In this document: in pieces, positions 23,749 to 34,536 of the stretch
Position numbering within the stretch: position 1 is the stretch's first letter
Layout: the number at the start of each line of letters is the position of its first letter
Assembly: GCA_008477525.1 (NCBI GenBank)
Contig: SPDT01000005.1
Coordinates: forward strand, 3,534,001 to 3,598,000
Reading direction: 5' to 3'
Length of the DNA stretch: 64,000 bases
DNA from: Hypomyces perniciosus
Taxonomy: Eukaryota; Ascomycota; Sordariomycetes; Hypocreales; Hypocreaceae
Translations under genes and position numbers: made by a program
Notes under the pieces: generated by a model
Seen by the model: the letters and a program-made list of their open reading frames with translations, nothing else
What the model was told of the DNA's origin: nothing
The model's database searches: none

Positions 23749-25450
23749 CTAAGCGCACGTCGCCTTGCTGACCTTGAACCCACCAGGCATCAGCTTCTGG
23801 AAAACGCCCTGGGGATCGTACTTCTTGGCGGTCTTCTTGAGGAAGGCCACGCTCTCAGCACCGTAACCGCAGACGGGGTCTTGGAAAGGAGCTGCGTAGT
23901 TGATGTAAAGGAAGGGGTGGTAGGTCTTGTGCTTCTTGGCGACAGCAGCCGAGGCGTCGACGAACTTCTTTCGAGCGCCTTCCATCATGCCGTCAAGGCT
24001 AGGGTCGGTCCAGCGAGAGGTCAACCACAGAACTGCGTCATAGTTTTAGTTTCATTATTCAAAGTTGGTCCCAAAAGCTGCAGGTATGCTTACCGATTTG
24101 ATCGCCAGCGTTAGTCAGGCCGAGACTGTTGCCACCGCGGAGCGCGGCATACGACTGCTGGATCTTGGGCTGGGGGATGAAGGAAACCATCCAGTCAACC
24201 TTGTCCTTCTGAGGGAGTGCATTGTAAACCGCGTCAGTGGCGTCCCAAATCTCACGCATAGTCTTAAAGTCGTTGGTGAAGGTCAAACTAGCAGTGACTT
24301 GGCTATCGAGGCTGTTAGATCTGTCCATGGAACCAATGGGACATAATATTAACACTTACCGGTAGCCCTTAGCCTGGAACTGGCTGACCTTGTGCACAAA
24401 GTCGGCAAGCTTAACATGTCCGGCCTCATGGCTGACCTGGTTGGGCAGTGTCAGGAAAGCCTGAAGAGACTTGGGGTTCTCGACACCCTTGGTGTTTCCA
24501 AAAGCTGAGTTGACGATCTGACCCCTGTTGCCACTGAGGTAAACCGTCATCAATTGGACAGCCGTGTCGGTGTCGAGGTGGTTGTTTGCAGTGAAATCTA
24601 TAGTGGCCTGGGTGAGTTTGTCGAGAAGATCGGAACGGTTGGCCTGAGGAGTGTCCAGCTTGACGAAGACTTCTCCACCCCAAATACCGTCGAAATCAAA
24701 GGCAGCAATGTTAACGCGCGTGACGATGCCGAAGTTTGTGTTGCCACCCTTGAGGGCCTTGAACAAATCTGAGTTGTGGGTCTGATTTGCGTTCACAATA
24801 TCGCCAGAAGCCAGAACAATTTCGTAGTTGACAACATTGTCGACGGCCCAGCCCTTCTTGGGCTGGAAGAGAGACTGTCCACCGCCAAGCGCCACACCAC
24901 CAACGCTGACGTCTTCACAGATTCCGCCAGTGAAGCCAATGCCACTGTTATTGAAGGCATCATAGGCCTGGCCCCAAGTAACACCAGGCCCAAGGCTGAC
25001 AAAGGAGCGGTCAGCAGCCAGAGCGGTTGAGTTCAGGAAGCTGAGATCGATGGAAACACCACCATCAATGCTATTGGCACCAGGGTTGGCATTATGGCCA
25101 CCACCCTTGACGGCGAAAGGGCATTGGTACTTCGTCAAGACCTTGATAGCTGTTGACACATCTTTGGCTGACTTGGGAGTGACGACACATCCAGGGTGCA
25201 AGACTGAAGTGCCAGACCATCGGGAGTTAATCAGTTGGTCATAGCCAGCGGAAGAGGGAGAGAAGAAGATGGAAGGTAGAGCACTGCCAAGGCTTGGACA
25301 CTAGGCACAGAGTCAATAGGATGAACACAAAATCATAATAAAATGTCCGAGGTGATCCAAACTTACGCAGATAGGACTAGTGACAGTCGGACTGCCGTTG
25401 ACACTTCCAGCGACAGCCAATACTGACGCAAGACCGAGTTGGTTCTTCAT
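23749..25450 (-). CDS. Secreted FAD-linked oxidoreductase, BBE-like, probably bicovalent flavin
   Basis: Extracellular flavin oxidase of 511 residues, exons on the minus strand 25450-25367, 25300-24360, 24320-24094 and 24032-23749. Signal peptide of about 19 residues (MKNQLGL...NGS). The FAD-binding domain carries KGGGHNANPG with His97 and GGICEDVSVGGVALGGG with Cys156, the two residues used for double covalent attachment of FAD in BBE-like oxidases. The C-terminus has the berberine-bridge motif FLYINYAAP followed by YDPQGVF. Relatives oxidise sugars, alkaloids or polyketide intermediates; the substrate here is unknown. The adjacent ATPase gene is dead, so there is no cluster context. Confidence 0.9.
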
Positions 25451-27409
25451 GATGATTCACAGATAGATGAATACCTGAGTCACTGACTGAATAGGGAGTG
25501 CTGCCACTGCATTCCAAAGGAGAGGCTTCCTGTTCGCTGGGATTCGACTCTCTATTTGTGCATTTCTCTTTCTACGCAGATACTACGCAATGCGGCAACC
25601 TCGGTGAGCATATTTTGCCCGTCATACACTACGCCCGTTGTAAACCGCAGGGAACAGGCTCCATTGTCATCTGCATCACTTGTCATGATTAGCTTCCCTG
25701 GTTGTATAGGACTAGTACTATGACGGAGAACCCTACTGCCAAGCCTATCCTACGATAGGAAGAACAAGGAGAGCATTACCATTGGCAAATCGAGTTCGCA
25801 TTGTAATGGGCTGTGCCTGCCATGTGGAGTTGTAAAGCGACTCCTTTTCGGTGATCTCCGTACATGTTCAGGGCGAGACAACTTCGATCCATTATCGTAT
25901 GCATAGTACTACAAGGTAGTGCCGGTTTCAGATGGCGTCTGGACTCTCCCGAACACTTCACCGAGGTGGCAGGAGAACTAATGTGCAAGGTGCCGTCCAA
26001 TTGTCGTCCATGAACAACTATGTCAACACACTAACAGTAGTTTCGAATCTGCATTATCATAAAAGAGCTTTTTTCATGCACCAGAGTACAAAGTGGGCTT
26101 CTAGACTCTCCATTTAACCTCATATCTACGATATTAGTAGTACTAGTCCTACTACTACTCATCTTGAACGATACCATCGGACTTTATGTATCGGCCCCTG
26201 GCCCGCTAGCATGAGGGTTTACCCCCGGCAATTCAACTAAGGTCTTTCGGTCCTATTCGTATTTTATATCTGGTACGAGAAGTACCTACCATAAGAGTTA
26301 TAGAGCTCCATATATTGTCGTATATATGTGCTTTTTACGTTCGACCAGTACGTACGTTGACGGAACCGTATTCAAGTTGATGCTGCCACTAAGCTGGCCG
26401 GAAAAAATACATATCAGCATAGGTAACTTCGACTAGTGGAAAGATCGTTATGGGAAATGAACCGACCTGCCTTTTTGGTCGAGAGGCCTACTCGAATATA
26501 AAATTCCTGGCGATCAGTAATCCTACCTACTTGAAATCAGCAAACGGCCCAGTACTAGTGCGAAGTACTAGTAATACTCATATACCATACGGAGTACACC
26601 ATGTACGTTAGCAGCTTATCACTAAGAAGGATTCATCACAGGCTTCGTACTTCGTACTTCGTATGAAGTAGTATCCCCTGTTCTGCCACACGGGTTAACT
26701 GTAAATGGTCAAATGATGCGCGGTCCGCGAAAACGCCTTTCATCGTCATTTTCCATGCCGCTATCCTCGATACGTGTGTTTTGCTGACGTGACTTCGGCC
26801 CATCCTGGCCTGTACGCTCAGATGTGCGAGTACTAGTGTTGGAGAACCCAGTTGGCTACCATACCATGTGGTTCTAAGGGATCTCTGTTCAACGCTGCTG
26901 GTCGTAAGGAGTGCATACAGCAGTTGTATTCAAGGCATCACAAAGTCCTCGCAGGATCCATGGCTGTTTCAGACTTCAATTAACTGATGTCTGTTATCAA
27001 GGCTGCGGGCTGAAAGCTGGTGAAGGATTCAGTGATACTACGGAGTACAATATCAAGCATACGAATTATACGAAGTGTAAAATATGGAGAGTCAGTTCGT
27101 ACGAGTACGAAGTAGTAGTATAACTCGGCGGGTTAACTACGACTACATAAGCCGGGCCGACTGTCTGTAAGGCCCCTGCCTGTTTGCTGGAGTCGGCCCG
27201 TCTTATCTAATGCCTAATCTACGAAGTAATACTAGCATGTTAGATGTACGGAGTATAATAGTACTTCTTCGTACTCGAGGGCATTCACGACCGAAAAAAA
27301 TGGAAATTGGCTAACAGCCAAGTCAGATTGCTTTGGTCCACCCTTAGTTCTATTGCGCTCCAGACTGCCTGACCTATTTCGTCTATATCATATAGAGGGG
27401 CTTGATCTT
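25451..27409. other. 2-kb spacer rich in TAC(G/T)(G/A)AGTA-type motifs
   Basis: Upstream of the oxidase and downstream of fluG. No exon recognised. TACGGAGTA/TACTTCGTA motifs occur at about 26588, 26646-26670, 27039, 27105 and 27247-27280. Confidence 0.55.
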
Positions 27410-29998
27410 TTAAAACCGATCTATGATGAATGTCCTGCGCGAATCATCTTCCATGGCCCCCATGAACCCAATCTCCGCCCTCTTGACGGCTGTGTATCTC
27501 TCGACTAGGGCATCCCCCAACAAGTCGCATAACACACGGTCCTCCTCCAAGGCCTCCAAGGCCTCTGGAAGGCTGCGTGGCAATCTCGTGACCATCCCAA
27601 TCTTCTTTCGTTCGTCGTCCGACAGCGACGCAGGGTCAGCAGAACAATTGCCCCAGATCAGCTCTTCCTTGTTGGCGATGCCGTTCACACCTGCGGAGAG
27701 GATGGCCGACAGAGCCAAGTATGGGTTTGCCAATCCATCCATGCACTTCATCTCCCAGTGACTATCCTCGATCTTGCGCAAAGGAGTTTCCCGGTTCTGG
27801 CTACCCCATGTCACCCAAGTACCTCCAGCCCAGCAGCTGTCCTGGACTCGCTCGTAACTGGCCATGTTGCTATAGGTAAATGCGTTGATGGCCCGCAAAT
27901 GCTTCAAAATTCCAGCGTAGAACGGTTCATAGACCTGTGGCTCCGACCCACCCGGCGAGGAGATAGACATGTGGACATGGGATGCTGTTCCGCAACCGTT
28001 GGCGAATGGCTTGGGGTGGAGCGTCATTCTGTACCCCCTTGCAGACGCACAGGCTGATACGACATCTCTTGCATACACAAGGGCGTCGACGGCATCCAGG
28101 GCTGGTAGGTTTTGCATGATGACTTCGAACTGCCCGGGCGCACTCTCGGCGTGCGCCATCTCAATGTACACACCGCCGGCATCCAACTGATCAATAGCCT
28201 CTTCTACAATCTCCATTATCTCATGCTCCATCGCTCTGACACCTGACGCGTTGTGTCCAGGCGAGCCCACGATCTTGTAAGAACCTGTAGCATCATCACG
28301 GCGAGCAAAGACAAGCTCCATCTCAAATCCTACTCTAAATGCCAATCCATGGCGAGAGGCTTCCTCCAGAGTTCGCTTCAACGAAGATCTGGGGCAAATT
28401 GCGACGGGAGACCCATCTTTCTCGGTGACGTACCCTATGGCCATAATATGGCCCTTGCGAGGCCCTGGACGAAGAGTCGAAAAATCCACATGTAAGCGGT
28501 ATTCCCCAGCAGCAGTGACTCCAGGAGCTCCCATCTCATTCAGCAGCAAACCCCTGTGATAAGCCGTGGCTAGACCGAATGAGAACTCTTGGCCGCTGTT
28601 TAGCAAGGACCACACACGTCGAATAGGGATAGATCGCATTCTCGGTGCTGCCGTCATATCGTTCCACCACACGCCGAGGAATCGTGGGGCATCCTTTCCT
28701 TGAAGGTATTGCGCTAAGAGTTGAGCATTTATATTCCCTGAACTGGGCTGCACCACGAGGGCACTTGTGGGTTGTCTGAGAGAGAGTCCGAGGTTGTAGA
28801 GCTTGTTGGAGTTGTTGAAGAAAACATTTTCCACCAGGGCGATGGCTTGATTCGAAGTCAAATCACCTCGGCGGACGTAGTCGAGCAGAACAACCCGCAG
28901 TGCTTCGCGCACCTGTTCCACTGCAAGCAAATACGTCTCGGGGAACCAATGACCATCCGTGCTCCATAGGATCTTCGACGTCGGACACAGCTCCAGGATT
29001 TGGCGGACAATCTTCTCTTGTCCATCTCTGCTAACAAATGGAAAGACTTCTCCAATGTCAGCATAGACATTCAAATACATTGTCGCCAAATAGCCGGTCT
29101 CGCGCACAAATGGGTAGCCCGAGTGCAAAAGGACGATGGGGATTGTCGGATATTCTCTGATAAATGCTTGGAGGTGTGAAGGGGACGCCTTGGTCAAGGT
29201 AATGTCGTTATCACCCAGACCAGTATGGAACTGAATGGGCTTCTTGTGTTGGCCAGGTTCATCCCGAATGATCTCAGCTACGCGGTGGACAATGTATTCG
29301 TTCAGGCCATGGTGCTGAACCCTCGTAAACTTGGCTGCTCCTGGGAGGTTCTGCTTGTCGAAGATGGTTTGGAATGCGAGCCCAGCTGCCTTCTTGTCCC
29401 CCTTCTGGGGTATGTCCAGACCTGTCCGGTAGCAGATGACGGATTTGAAGGCAACAACGTTGGGATCTTGGAGGGATTTTACAATGGCTGCTGTGAAAGT
29501 CTCATCGAAGACCTCGAATGCAGAACCAGAGTCGTGGGTGGCACAGACTTGATTGATGAGGCTTGCAGCCAGCTGCTCAACACGGACGATTCGCTTGCTG
29601 GGGCTTGATGTGAAGGCGTCGAAGTGGCTGTGAGGTTCAACATCATCGGCACCATCAAGTCCGTCATCGACGAGTACACACTCGATGCCAGACAGACAAC
29701 GCGAGACCCATTCTTTGTGAGAGCTGCCTGATCGTTTTGCCTCTATGGCACTGCTCACGGCTTCCCACGTCGAGTCACAGCCCAGGATGGCAGAGAGTTG
29801 CTTGACAGCCCGAAGATGCGCCAGACCGGTACGAGATGAGTCGATAGCATCTCCATGAGCTTCTGTTGCAATGGAGAGGAGCGGATGCTTGTGCATGGCC
29901 TCGAGTTTGAGGAGCGGGTGAGCATGATTGTCGATGATCGGCGTGGATTGGATGGCCCGAAGGAGGGCCTCTTCACCAGCTACTGAGGCCAAAGCCAT
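27410..29998 (-). CDS. fluG: FluG-type protein: amidohydrolase fused to glutamine-synthetase domain
   Basis: Intronless 862-residue cytosolic protein, the usual length of fungal FluG. The N-terminal half is an amidohydrolase-like barrel with IIDNHAHP (His25, His27), QFHTGLGDND, LLHSGYPF and WSTDGHWFPE. From about residue 420 a glutamine-synthetase module follows: a beta-Grasp part with RRVWSLL and RLHVDFSTLRP, then the catalytic part with GFEMELVF, AESAPGQFEV, CGTASHVHMSI and NRETPLRKIE. In Aspergillus FluG is needed for the extracellular signal that starts conidiation; in other fungi the effect varies. Orthology rests on domain fusion and length. It stands alone between long spacers. Confidence 0.93.
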   Translation of the reverse strand: MALASVAGEEALLRAIQSTPIIDNHAHPLLKLEAMHKHPLLSIATEAHGDAIDSSRTGLAHLRAVKQLSAILGCDSTWEAVSSAIEAKRSGSSHKEWVSRCLSGIECVLVDDGLDGADDVEPHSHFDAFTSSPSKRIVRVEQLAASLINQVCATHDSGSAFEVFDETFTAAIVKSLQDPNVVAFKSVICYRTGLDIPQKGDKKAAGLAFQTIFDKQNLPGAAKFTRVQHHGLNEYIVHRVAEIIRDEPGQHKKPIQFHTGLGDNDITLTKASPSHLQAFIREYPTIPIVLLHSGYPFVRETGYLATMYLNVYADIGEVFPFVSRDGQEKIVRQILELCPTSKILWSTDGHWFPETYLLAVEQVREALRVVLLDYVRRGDLTSNQAIALVENVFFNNSNKLYNLGLSLRQPTSALVVQPSSGNINAQLLAQYLQGKDAPRFLGVWWNDMTAAPRMRSIPIRRVWSLLNSGQEFSFGLATAYHRGLLLNEMGAPGVTAAGEYRLHVDFSTLRPGPRKGHIMAIGYVTEKDGSPVAICPRSSLKRTLEEASRHGLAFRVGFEMELVFARRDDATGSYKIVGSPGHNASGVRAMEHEIMEIVEEAIDQLDAGGVYIEMAHAESAPGQFEVIMQNLPALDAVDALVYARDVVSACASARGYRMTLHPKPFANGCGTASHVHMSISSPGGSEPQVYEPFYAGILKHLRAINAFTYSNMASYERVQDSCWAGGTWVTWGSQNRETPLRKIEDSHWEMKCMDGLANPYLALSAILSAGVNGIANKEELIWGNCSADPASLSDDERKKIGMVTRLPRSLPEALEALEEDRVLCDLLGDALVERYTAVKRAEIGFMGAMEDDSRRTFIIDRF

Positions 29999-30798
29999 GT
30001 TGGATTAGAGGTTATCTAGGGCCTGGGCAAAAATTCGGACTCTCGACCGATATAGTAGTACTATTCCGTGGGCAGAATGGGCAAAGGTGATGACAAAGGC
30101 CAGAGTAGGGGCGGTCTGCAATCCCCTTTTAACTTCCATTTAATAACATTCATAACGAGATGTCAACAAGAAAATCGGAGCTTTCATTGGTAGTTTTTCC
30201 CAAAGACCGACTACGCATCCCGGTTCCATAAATAATAAATACGAATCACCTCTTACCGCGTTGAGTAATGACTGTCATCCGTATTATCCCATACTATCCC
30301 ATATTATCCCTCAAGGTCGACGCCATTCTGGAGTTGTCGTTCCAGAGTCCGGGGCGGGTGGATCCGTACTGTGTACTTCGCACTCACCTATCGAAGTGCC
30401 CGGAATGCCTGAAGTGCCTGAATCTCCACTGTGTTATGCCCACTGGGTACTAGTTTGTGGCTTTTGGCCGGCCATAATAGTGGCAGGTCGGCGGACACAG
30501 ATTCTATCATCTCCGTAAACCCGCGTTAAGATATAGTACAGACAAATATGGCGTATGTAAGGGATTACCCACTACGAATTAGTAGCTGCCTAGCAGAGGA
30601 TTTACACGAATACTACTAAGCAGATTCTAAATGACTTTTAGTGGTGTTAACTTTCAGGAAGGATTCAACTATCAATACACCGCTGACTTGGTCTGACAAG
30701 CCACAGTGTGCGGTGTACCGCGTTTAAACCAATTGTAGGATTGAAGAGAAACTAATCTGAAAGTGAAACCCGGGCGTTATCTCCAATAGATAATGCGA

Positions 30799-30828
30799 CT
30801 ACGGAGTACTAGTAGTTGTACTCCGTAG
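30799..30828. repeat. Perfect 11-bp inverted repeat of the TACGGAGTA motif
   Basis: CTACGGAGTAC at 30799-30809 faces GTACTCCGTAG at 30818-30828 with an 8-base loop. Confidence 0.9.
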
Positions 30829-31443
30829 GACTAGCAGTATCCAACTGGTTAATAAAGGTCCACTCCATGATTCCAAAGGCCACGGAATGGCAATTCAAGT
30901 GCCGAAACGGTCCAGGCGCACGCTACGGGAGACTGGTCTAGATTAACCATAAAGAACAGTGCTACTATTAGAGGGTAATACGAGTATCCAACCCCCAAGG
31001 CGCTCATAGGGCATAGGGCATAGGGCGCGCCTTTGCCTGCGGCGCCCATCGGACAGTTTCGGACATCACATCAACAGGTATCGTGATGATGGAAGGAGTT
31101 CAGAAGCCATGGTAATGTATGGGCTTATCTATCACCATTAGGAGACGGATTTTTGGTCGGGAAATTGAGCGACATTTTTCCCATCTGTGTACTCCGTACT
31201 ACTATTCATATGTATGTTAAATGGGTGGAATCCACAATCCGCCGTAAACCATCACTCTACTTTTTCTATTCAGTGCTCCTATTATTTCAAAGTTGATATC
31301 CATTATTGGTGGTGGTTGTCGCCAAGACGTCAATTGACGTCATGCGCGGTAGCCCAGGTCCCAATAAGCTTCAAGGCTTGAAAACATGAAGCGCCTCATC
31401 ACACTTCATACTTCGTACACCATCAAGGAACATCTCTGCTGCC

Positions 31444-31472
31444 GCAACAACAACAACAACAACAACAACAAC
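31444..31472 (+). repeat. (CAA)n microsatellite in 5' leader
   Basis: About nine CAA units ending some 20 bases before the ATG at 31493. Confidence 0.9.
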
Positions 31473-31492
31473 ACCATAGACGAGCACACGAC

Positions 31493-32476
31493 ATGCGATT
31501 TCGGTCGTCTCTAAAAGTTCTGCGACAGCCATTTCGAGTTACCCCAACCATCTTCTTGCTCCAGCACCTCCTCCGCACAATGTCAACCTTCACACTGTCA
31601 CCCCATAACGTCCCTATCCGCTTACCCGATGGCCTGTCTGAGGCTCAGCTTACATCGTTCAGGCCATTTAATGTGCGCCAGCCAGCCAGCCCGCCAGCCA
31701 GTCGGCTTCGCAACCCTGATAATCAGCTGACTCTGTTGCAGAACTGGATCGAGACACTCGCCAGGTCCCTATCTCTCCAAGCCGATGCCTCCCATCCCTT
31801 CTATCCCGACCCATATGCCCTTCGATCCGTAACGATTCAATCATATGACTTCTTTGGCGGTGGTCGCCTTGGCTTCGTCAAGCTGACCGCGTCCGTGTCC
31901 AACTCGGCTGGTGAAACCCTCCCCGCAGTGGCTCTCCTGCGCGGCCCCAGCGTCGCCATGCTCGTGATGCTGATCCCTGACGACGTGGGCCACGATTCCG
32001 ACGAGCGATACGTTGTCCTCACCGTGCAGCCGCGTATTCCAGCCGGTAGTCTGAGCTTTGTGGAGCTCCCGGCTGGGATGGTCGATGACGCGGGGAGCTT
32101 CAAAGGCGCAGCGGCCAAGGAGATGGAGGAAGAATTGGGCATAGAGATCCATGAGGACGATTTGACATGCCTCAGCGAATTGGCAGATGCCGCGACAGAG
32201 AAGCGCCACGAGGAGGGCGAAAACCTCTCCTCGGCCATGTTCCCGAGTGCTGGTGGGTGCGATGAGCATATTACCATCTACAGCTACGAGCGACGAATAC
32301 CGAGAAGCCAACTGAGCGAGTGGGAAGGACGTCTCACGGGCCTACGATCTCATGGAGAGAAAATCACACTCAAACTGGTGCCCATGCATGACCTCTGGAA
32401 GGAAGGCGCTCGAGACGCCAAGTGCCTCAGTGCGCTGGCGCTTTGGCAAGGCCTACGCCAGGAGAAGAAGCTGTAG
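31493..32476 (+). CDS. Nudix hydrolase, ADP-sugar diphosphatase-like
   Basis: A 327-residue Nudix pyrophosphohydrolase without introns. The Nudix box lies at about residues 195-217 (ELPAGMVDDAG, then AAKEMEEELGIE), which fits GX5EX7REUXEEXGU with Lys for Arg in the REU position and a variable first Glu. A long N-terminal arm and IPAGSLSFVELPAGMVDD are as in fungal ADP-sugar diphosphatases (plant AtNUDX14-like). A second in-frame ATG at 31580 (MSTFTLSP) would remove 29 residues rich in Arg, Leu and Phe that look like a mitochondrial presequence. Which start is used is unclear. It ends 52 bases from the convergent ADP-ribose pyrophosphatase gene. Confidence 0.85.
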   Translation: MRFRSSLKVLRQPFRVTPTIFLLQHLLRTMSTFTLSPHNVPIRLPDGLSEAQLTSFRPFNVRQPASPPASRLRNPDNQLTLLQNWIETLARSLSLQADASHPFYPDPYALRSVTIQSYDFFGGGRLGFVKLTASVSNSAGETLPAVALLRGPSVAMLVMLIPDDVGHDSDERYVVLTVQPRIPAGSLSFVELPAGMVDDAGSFKGAAAKEMEEELGIEIHEDDLTCLSELADAATEKRHEEGENLSSAMFPSAGGCDEHITIYSYERRIPRSQLSEWEGRLTGLRSHGEKITLKLVPMHDLWKEGARDAKCLSALALWQGLRQEKKL

Positions 32477-32528
32477 CAGAGTCGGCCTGTGTTGGTCTAT
32501 AGGATGGGGAATGGAATGGCCAGATCCA

Positions 32529-33291
32529 TCATAGTTTCAATCGCTGCGCCAGGAGAACACCCTCCGCAAAGGTGCCCACCCGCGCGTCGATGGCGTAGCC
32601 CTCGGTCTCTAACTTCTTACACTCCTCCCACAGGTCGGCCAGCGGCACGGAAAACACCTCTATGAACTCGTTCTCCTCCAGCTCGGGCTTGGGACTCTGA
32701 TTTTCTGGCAGCGACATATCGATGGTGACGTGGACCATGCGCATGTTCGTGTTGCAGAAGCCCGGGTCGTTGTACATGATTGGCGATGTCTCGGTCGGCA
32801 CGCCTACGTAGCCCGTCTCCTCCTTGAGTTCGCGGATAGCCGCTTGCTCGGCTGTTTCGCCCGCGTCAATGAGTCCGGCGGGGACCTCGATGGCAACCTT
32901 GTCGATCGGCGGTCGGTATTGCTTCTGGAGAATAAGTTCCTTGCCCGTAGGCTTGTCGAGGATGGCGATGATGCCGACACCGTCAATGTCCGCGCCGGCG
33001 GGACGAGTACGACGCTCAGCGGTTTCCCATGTGCGCTCCGTGCCTTTAGGGTCCTGGTATGCGATTCTATTTAGAGGCCAGGGGTTAGTCAATTCCCAAG
33101 ATAGGCAGTCGTAGCCACACACTTTTTCAACGTGATCCATCGGGCTTCGTCATCAGGCTAGACTTGCGTCAGTGGCGGAATTGGAATCCATGGACGGCAT
33201 AAGAGCGCAGCCTCGATGCAAAGAAGAGCGGGCGGGTGTTGCGGCGTACCAATGGGCCCGTGGATAGCACTTTTGCATCGAAGAGAGACAT
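32529..33291 (-). CDS. ADP-ribose pyrophosphatase, Ysa1-like Nudix hydrolase
   Basis: Hydrolyses ADP-ribose to AMP and ribose-5-phosphate. Minus-strand exons 33291-33250, 33157-33123 and 33066-32529 give 204 residues. Two small 5' exons encode MSLFDAKVLSTGPL and PDDEARWITLKK, joining in frame to IAYQDPKGTERTWE, the standard Ysa1 opening. The Nudix box at about 88-113 is perfect: GLIDAGETAEQAAIRELKEE followed by TGY. YNDPGFCNTNMRMVHV and the EENEFIEV loop also match the family. Translating only the large exon would give a wrong N-terminus. It lies tail to tail with a second Nudix gene. Confidence 0.92.
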
Positions 33292-33553
33292 GGTGAAGTT
33301 ATCCTGTGAATGTGGTAGTTGGGTTGTTTAGTGACGTTCCCTTTTGCTCTGTCGCAGTCTGTCTTTGGCCATGGAGAGGGGGGCCTCTGAATTCATTGGC
33401 CACAGCCTGTTTGGCTCTTCAGGTACCAACTGTCAGCCCTATGGCTGCTGAAGATCATTCCTAACAATTTCCACCTAAACTTTCAGCAGCCTCTCATCGA
33501 GTATCAAGTGGCAGCTGTTGGGCATCAACGGGTTTTTTCCTTTTTGAAGAATT

Positions 33554-33555
<2 letters not shown>

Positions 33556-33584
<29 letters not shown>
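33556..33584 (+). repeat. Poly(T) tract, 29 bases
   Basis: Uninterrupted run of T. It could be the poly(A) tail of an old minus-strand retrocopy, but no element body was recognised. Confidence 0.9.
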
Positions 33585-34378
33585 GAATAGGGGACCGGAA
33601 TCAATTCGACATGACAGTGCGAAGTTGTTGAAGAGAATTGCTACCCCATAGTGGCTGACCCATTAGCATGAAGGGATATTTCATTAACACTCTCCTGTAA
33701 AAACTTTTCTGCATTACCAGCTGTTAGCAGTTTGTTAGTGCAGGAGCTTTTACAGGCTATAAGAAGCAGCGCAACAGCTATTAGGCTAGCAATGGCTTAA
33801 CAGTTAAAAAATGCAGTAAAGGCATATTTAGAGAGTTGGCTTTGCGCTGCGTTGCCTGCTTTAAACCGCTGCATCTAAAGACTAAATAGCCTTAAGACTA
33901 GGCCGCTTTAGATATTAAATACTAACAGGATTTATAGCAGGTTAGGGCCCTGCTGCTCCCGTTAATGTCTAAAAAACAGCACTAGTCGCGAGGGTTTTTC
34001 TCTTACTAAAAGAGGCTGACCCCTTTTTTTAAGGGTTTTCCCACTTGCCGCAACCGCTATTATACAGATTCTAGTTATAAAGGGATTTTAAAGGGTTATA
34101 GAGTATATAATTTAGGGTAGGGTTATAAGAGGAATTTCTGGCTAGAAAAATCCTATTACCTGGTTTATCTAGGTGCATTTGTATTTACAGATGCTCGACA
34201 TCACGGCTTCGGCCTATACTGCGGCTTCTGCCGCGCCCTTCAACCCGCTGACGGGAGGTGGGCTTGAACACTTTGCCCTTAAGGCTACAAAATCCTAGAT
34301 AGTAGTCGGATACTAGCCTAGGATGTCTTTTTGCCCTACTAGGATTGGTGGCCTTTGCCATAAGACGTTAATGGAATA

Positions 34379-34401
34379 TCAAATCAAATCAAATCAAATC
34401 A
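34379..34401 (+). repeat. Pentanucleotide (ATCAA)n repeat
   Basis: Four to five tandem ATCAA units upstream of the MFS gene. Confidence 0.85.
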
Positions 34402-34536
34402 AAGGGATGTTTTATATTACGAGACCCCTTGATATGATCCTTCGGACACTTTAGAGCTTGCTTTTTATTCAGCTTCATTTCCATTTCCTCTTTATCCGTC
34501 CGGCTCTATCGTGTCTAATGTTGAGTCATCATCACG

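Larger units (their letters stand above)
29999..31492. other. 1.5-kb spacer with palindromes and (CAA)n
   Basis: Divergent promoter region of fluG and a Nudix gene. No exon recognised. It contains a perfect inverted repeat at 30799-30828 and a (CAA)n tract just before the Nudix start. Confidence 0.55.
33292..34536. other. AT-rich spacer, possible old mobile-element relic
   Basis: After the Nudix promoter comes a run of 29 T (33556-33584), then about 600 bases of AT-rich, stop-filled sequence that looks mutated, and an ATCAA pentamer array. No transposase motif could be read and no terminal repeats were found, so a mobile origin is only suspected. The last 100 bases are the promoter of the MFS gene. 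Confidence 0.4.

Noticed and set aside
27423..29608. Several plus-strand frames of 70-130 codons
   Set aside because: Antisense shadows of the intronless fluG coding sequence.
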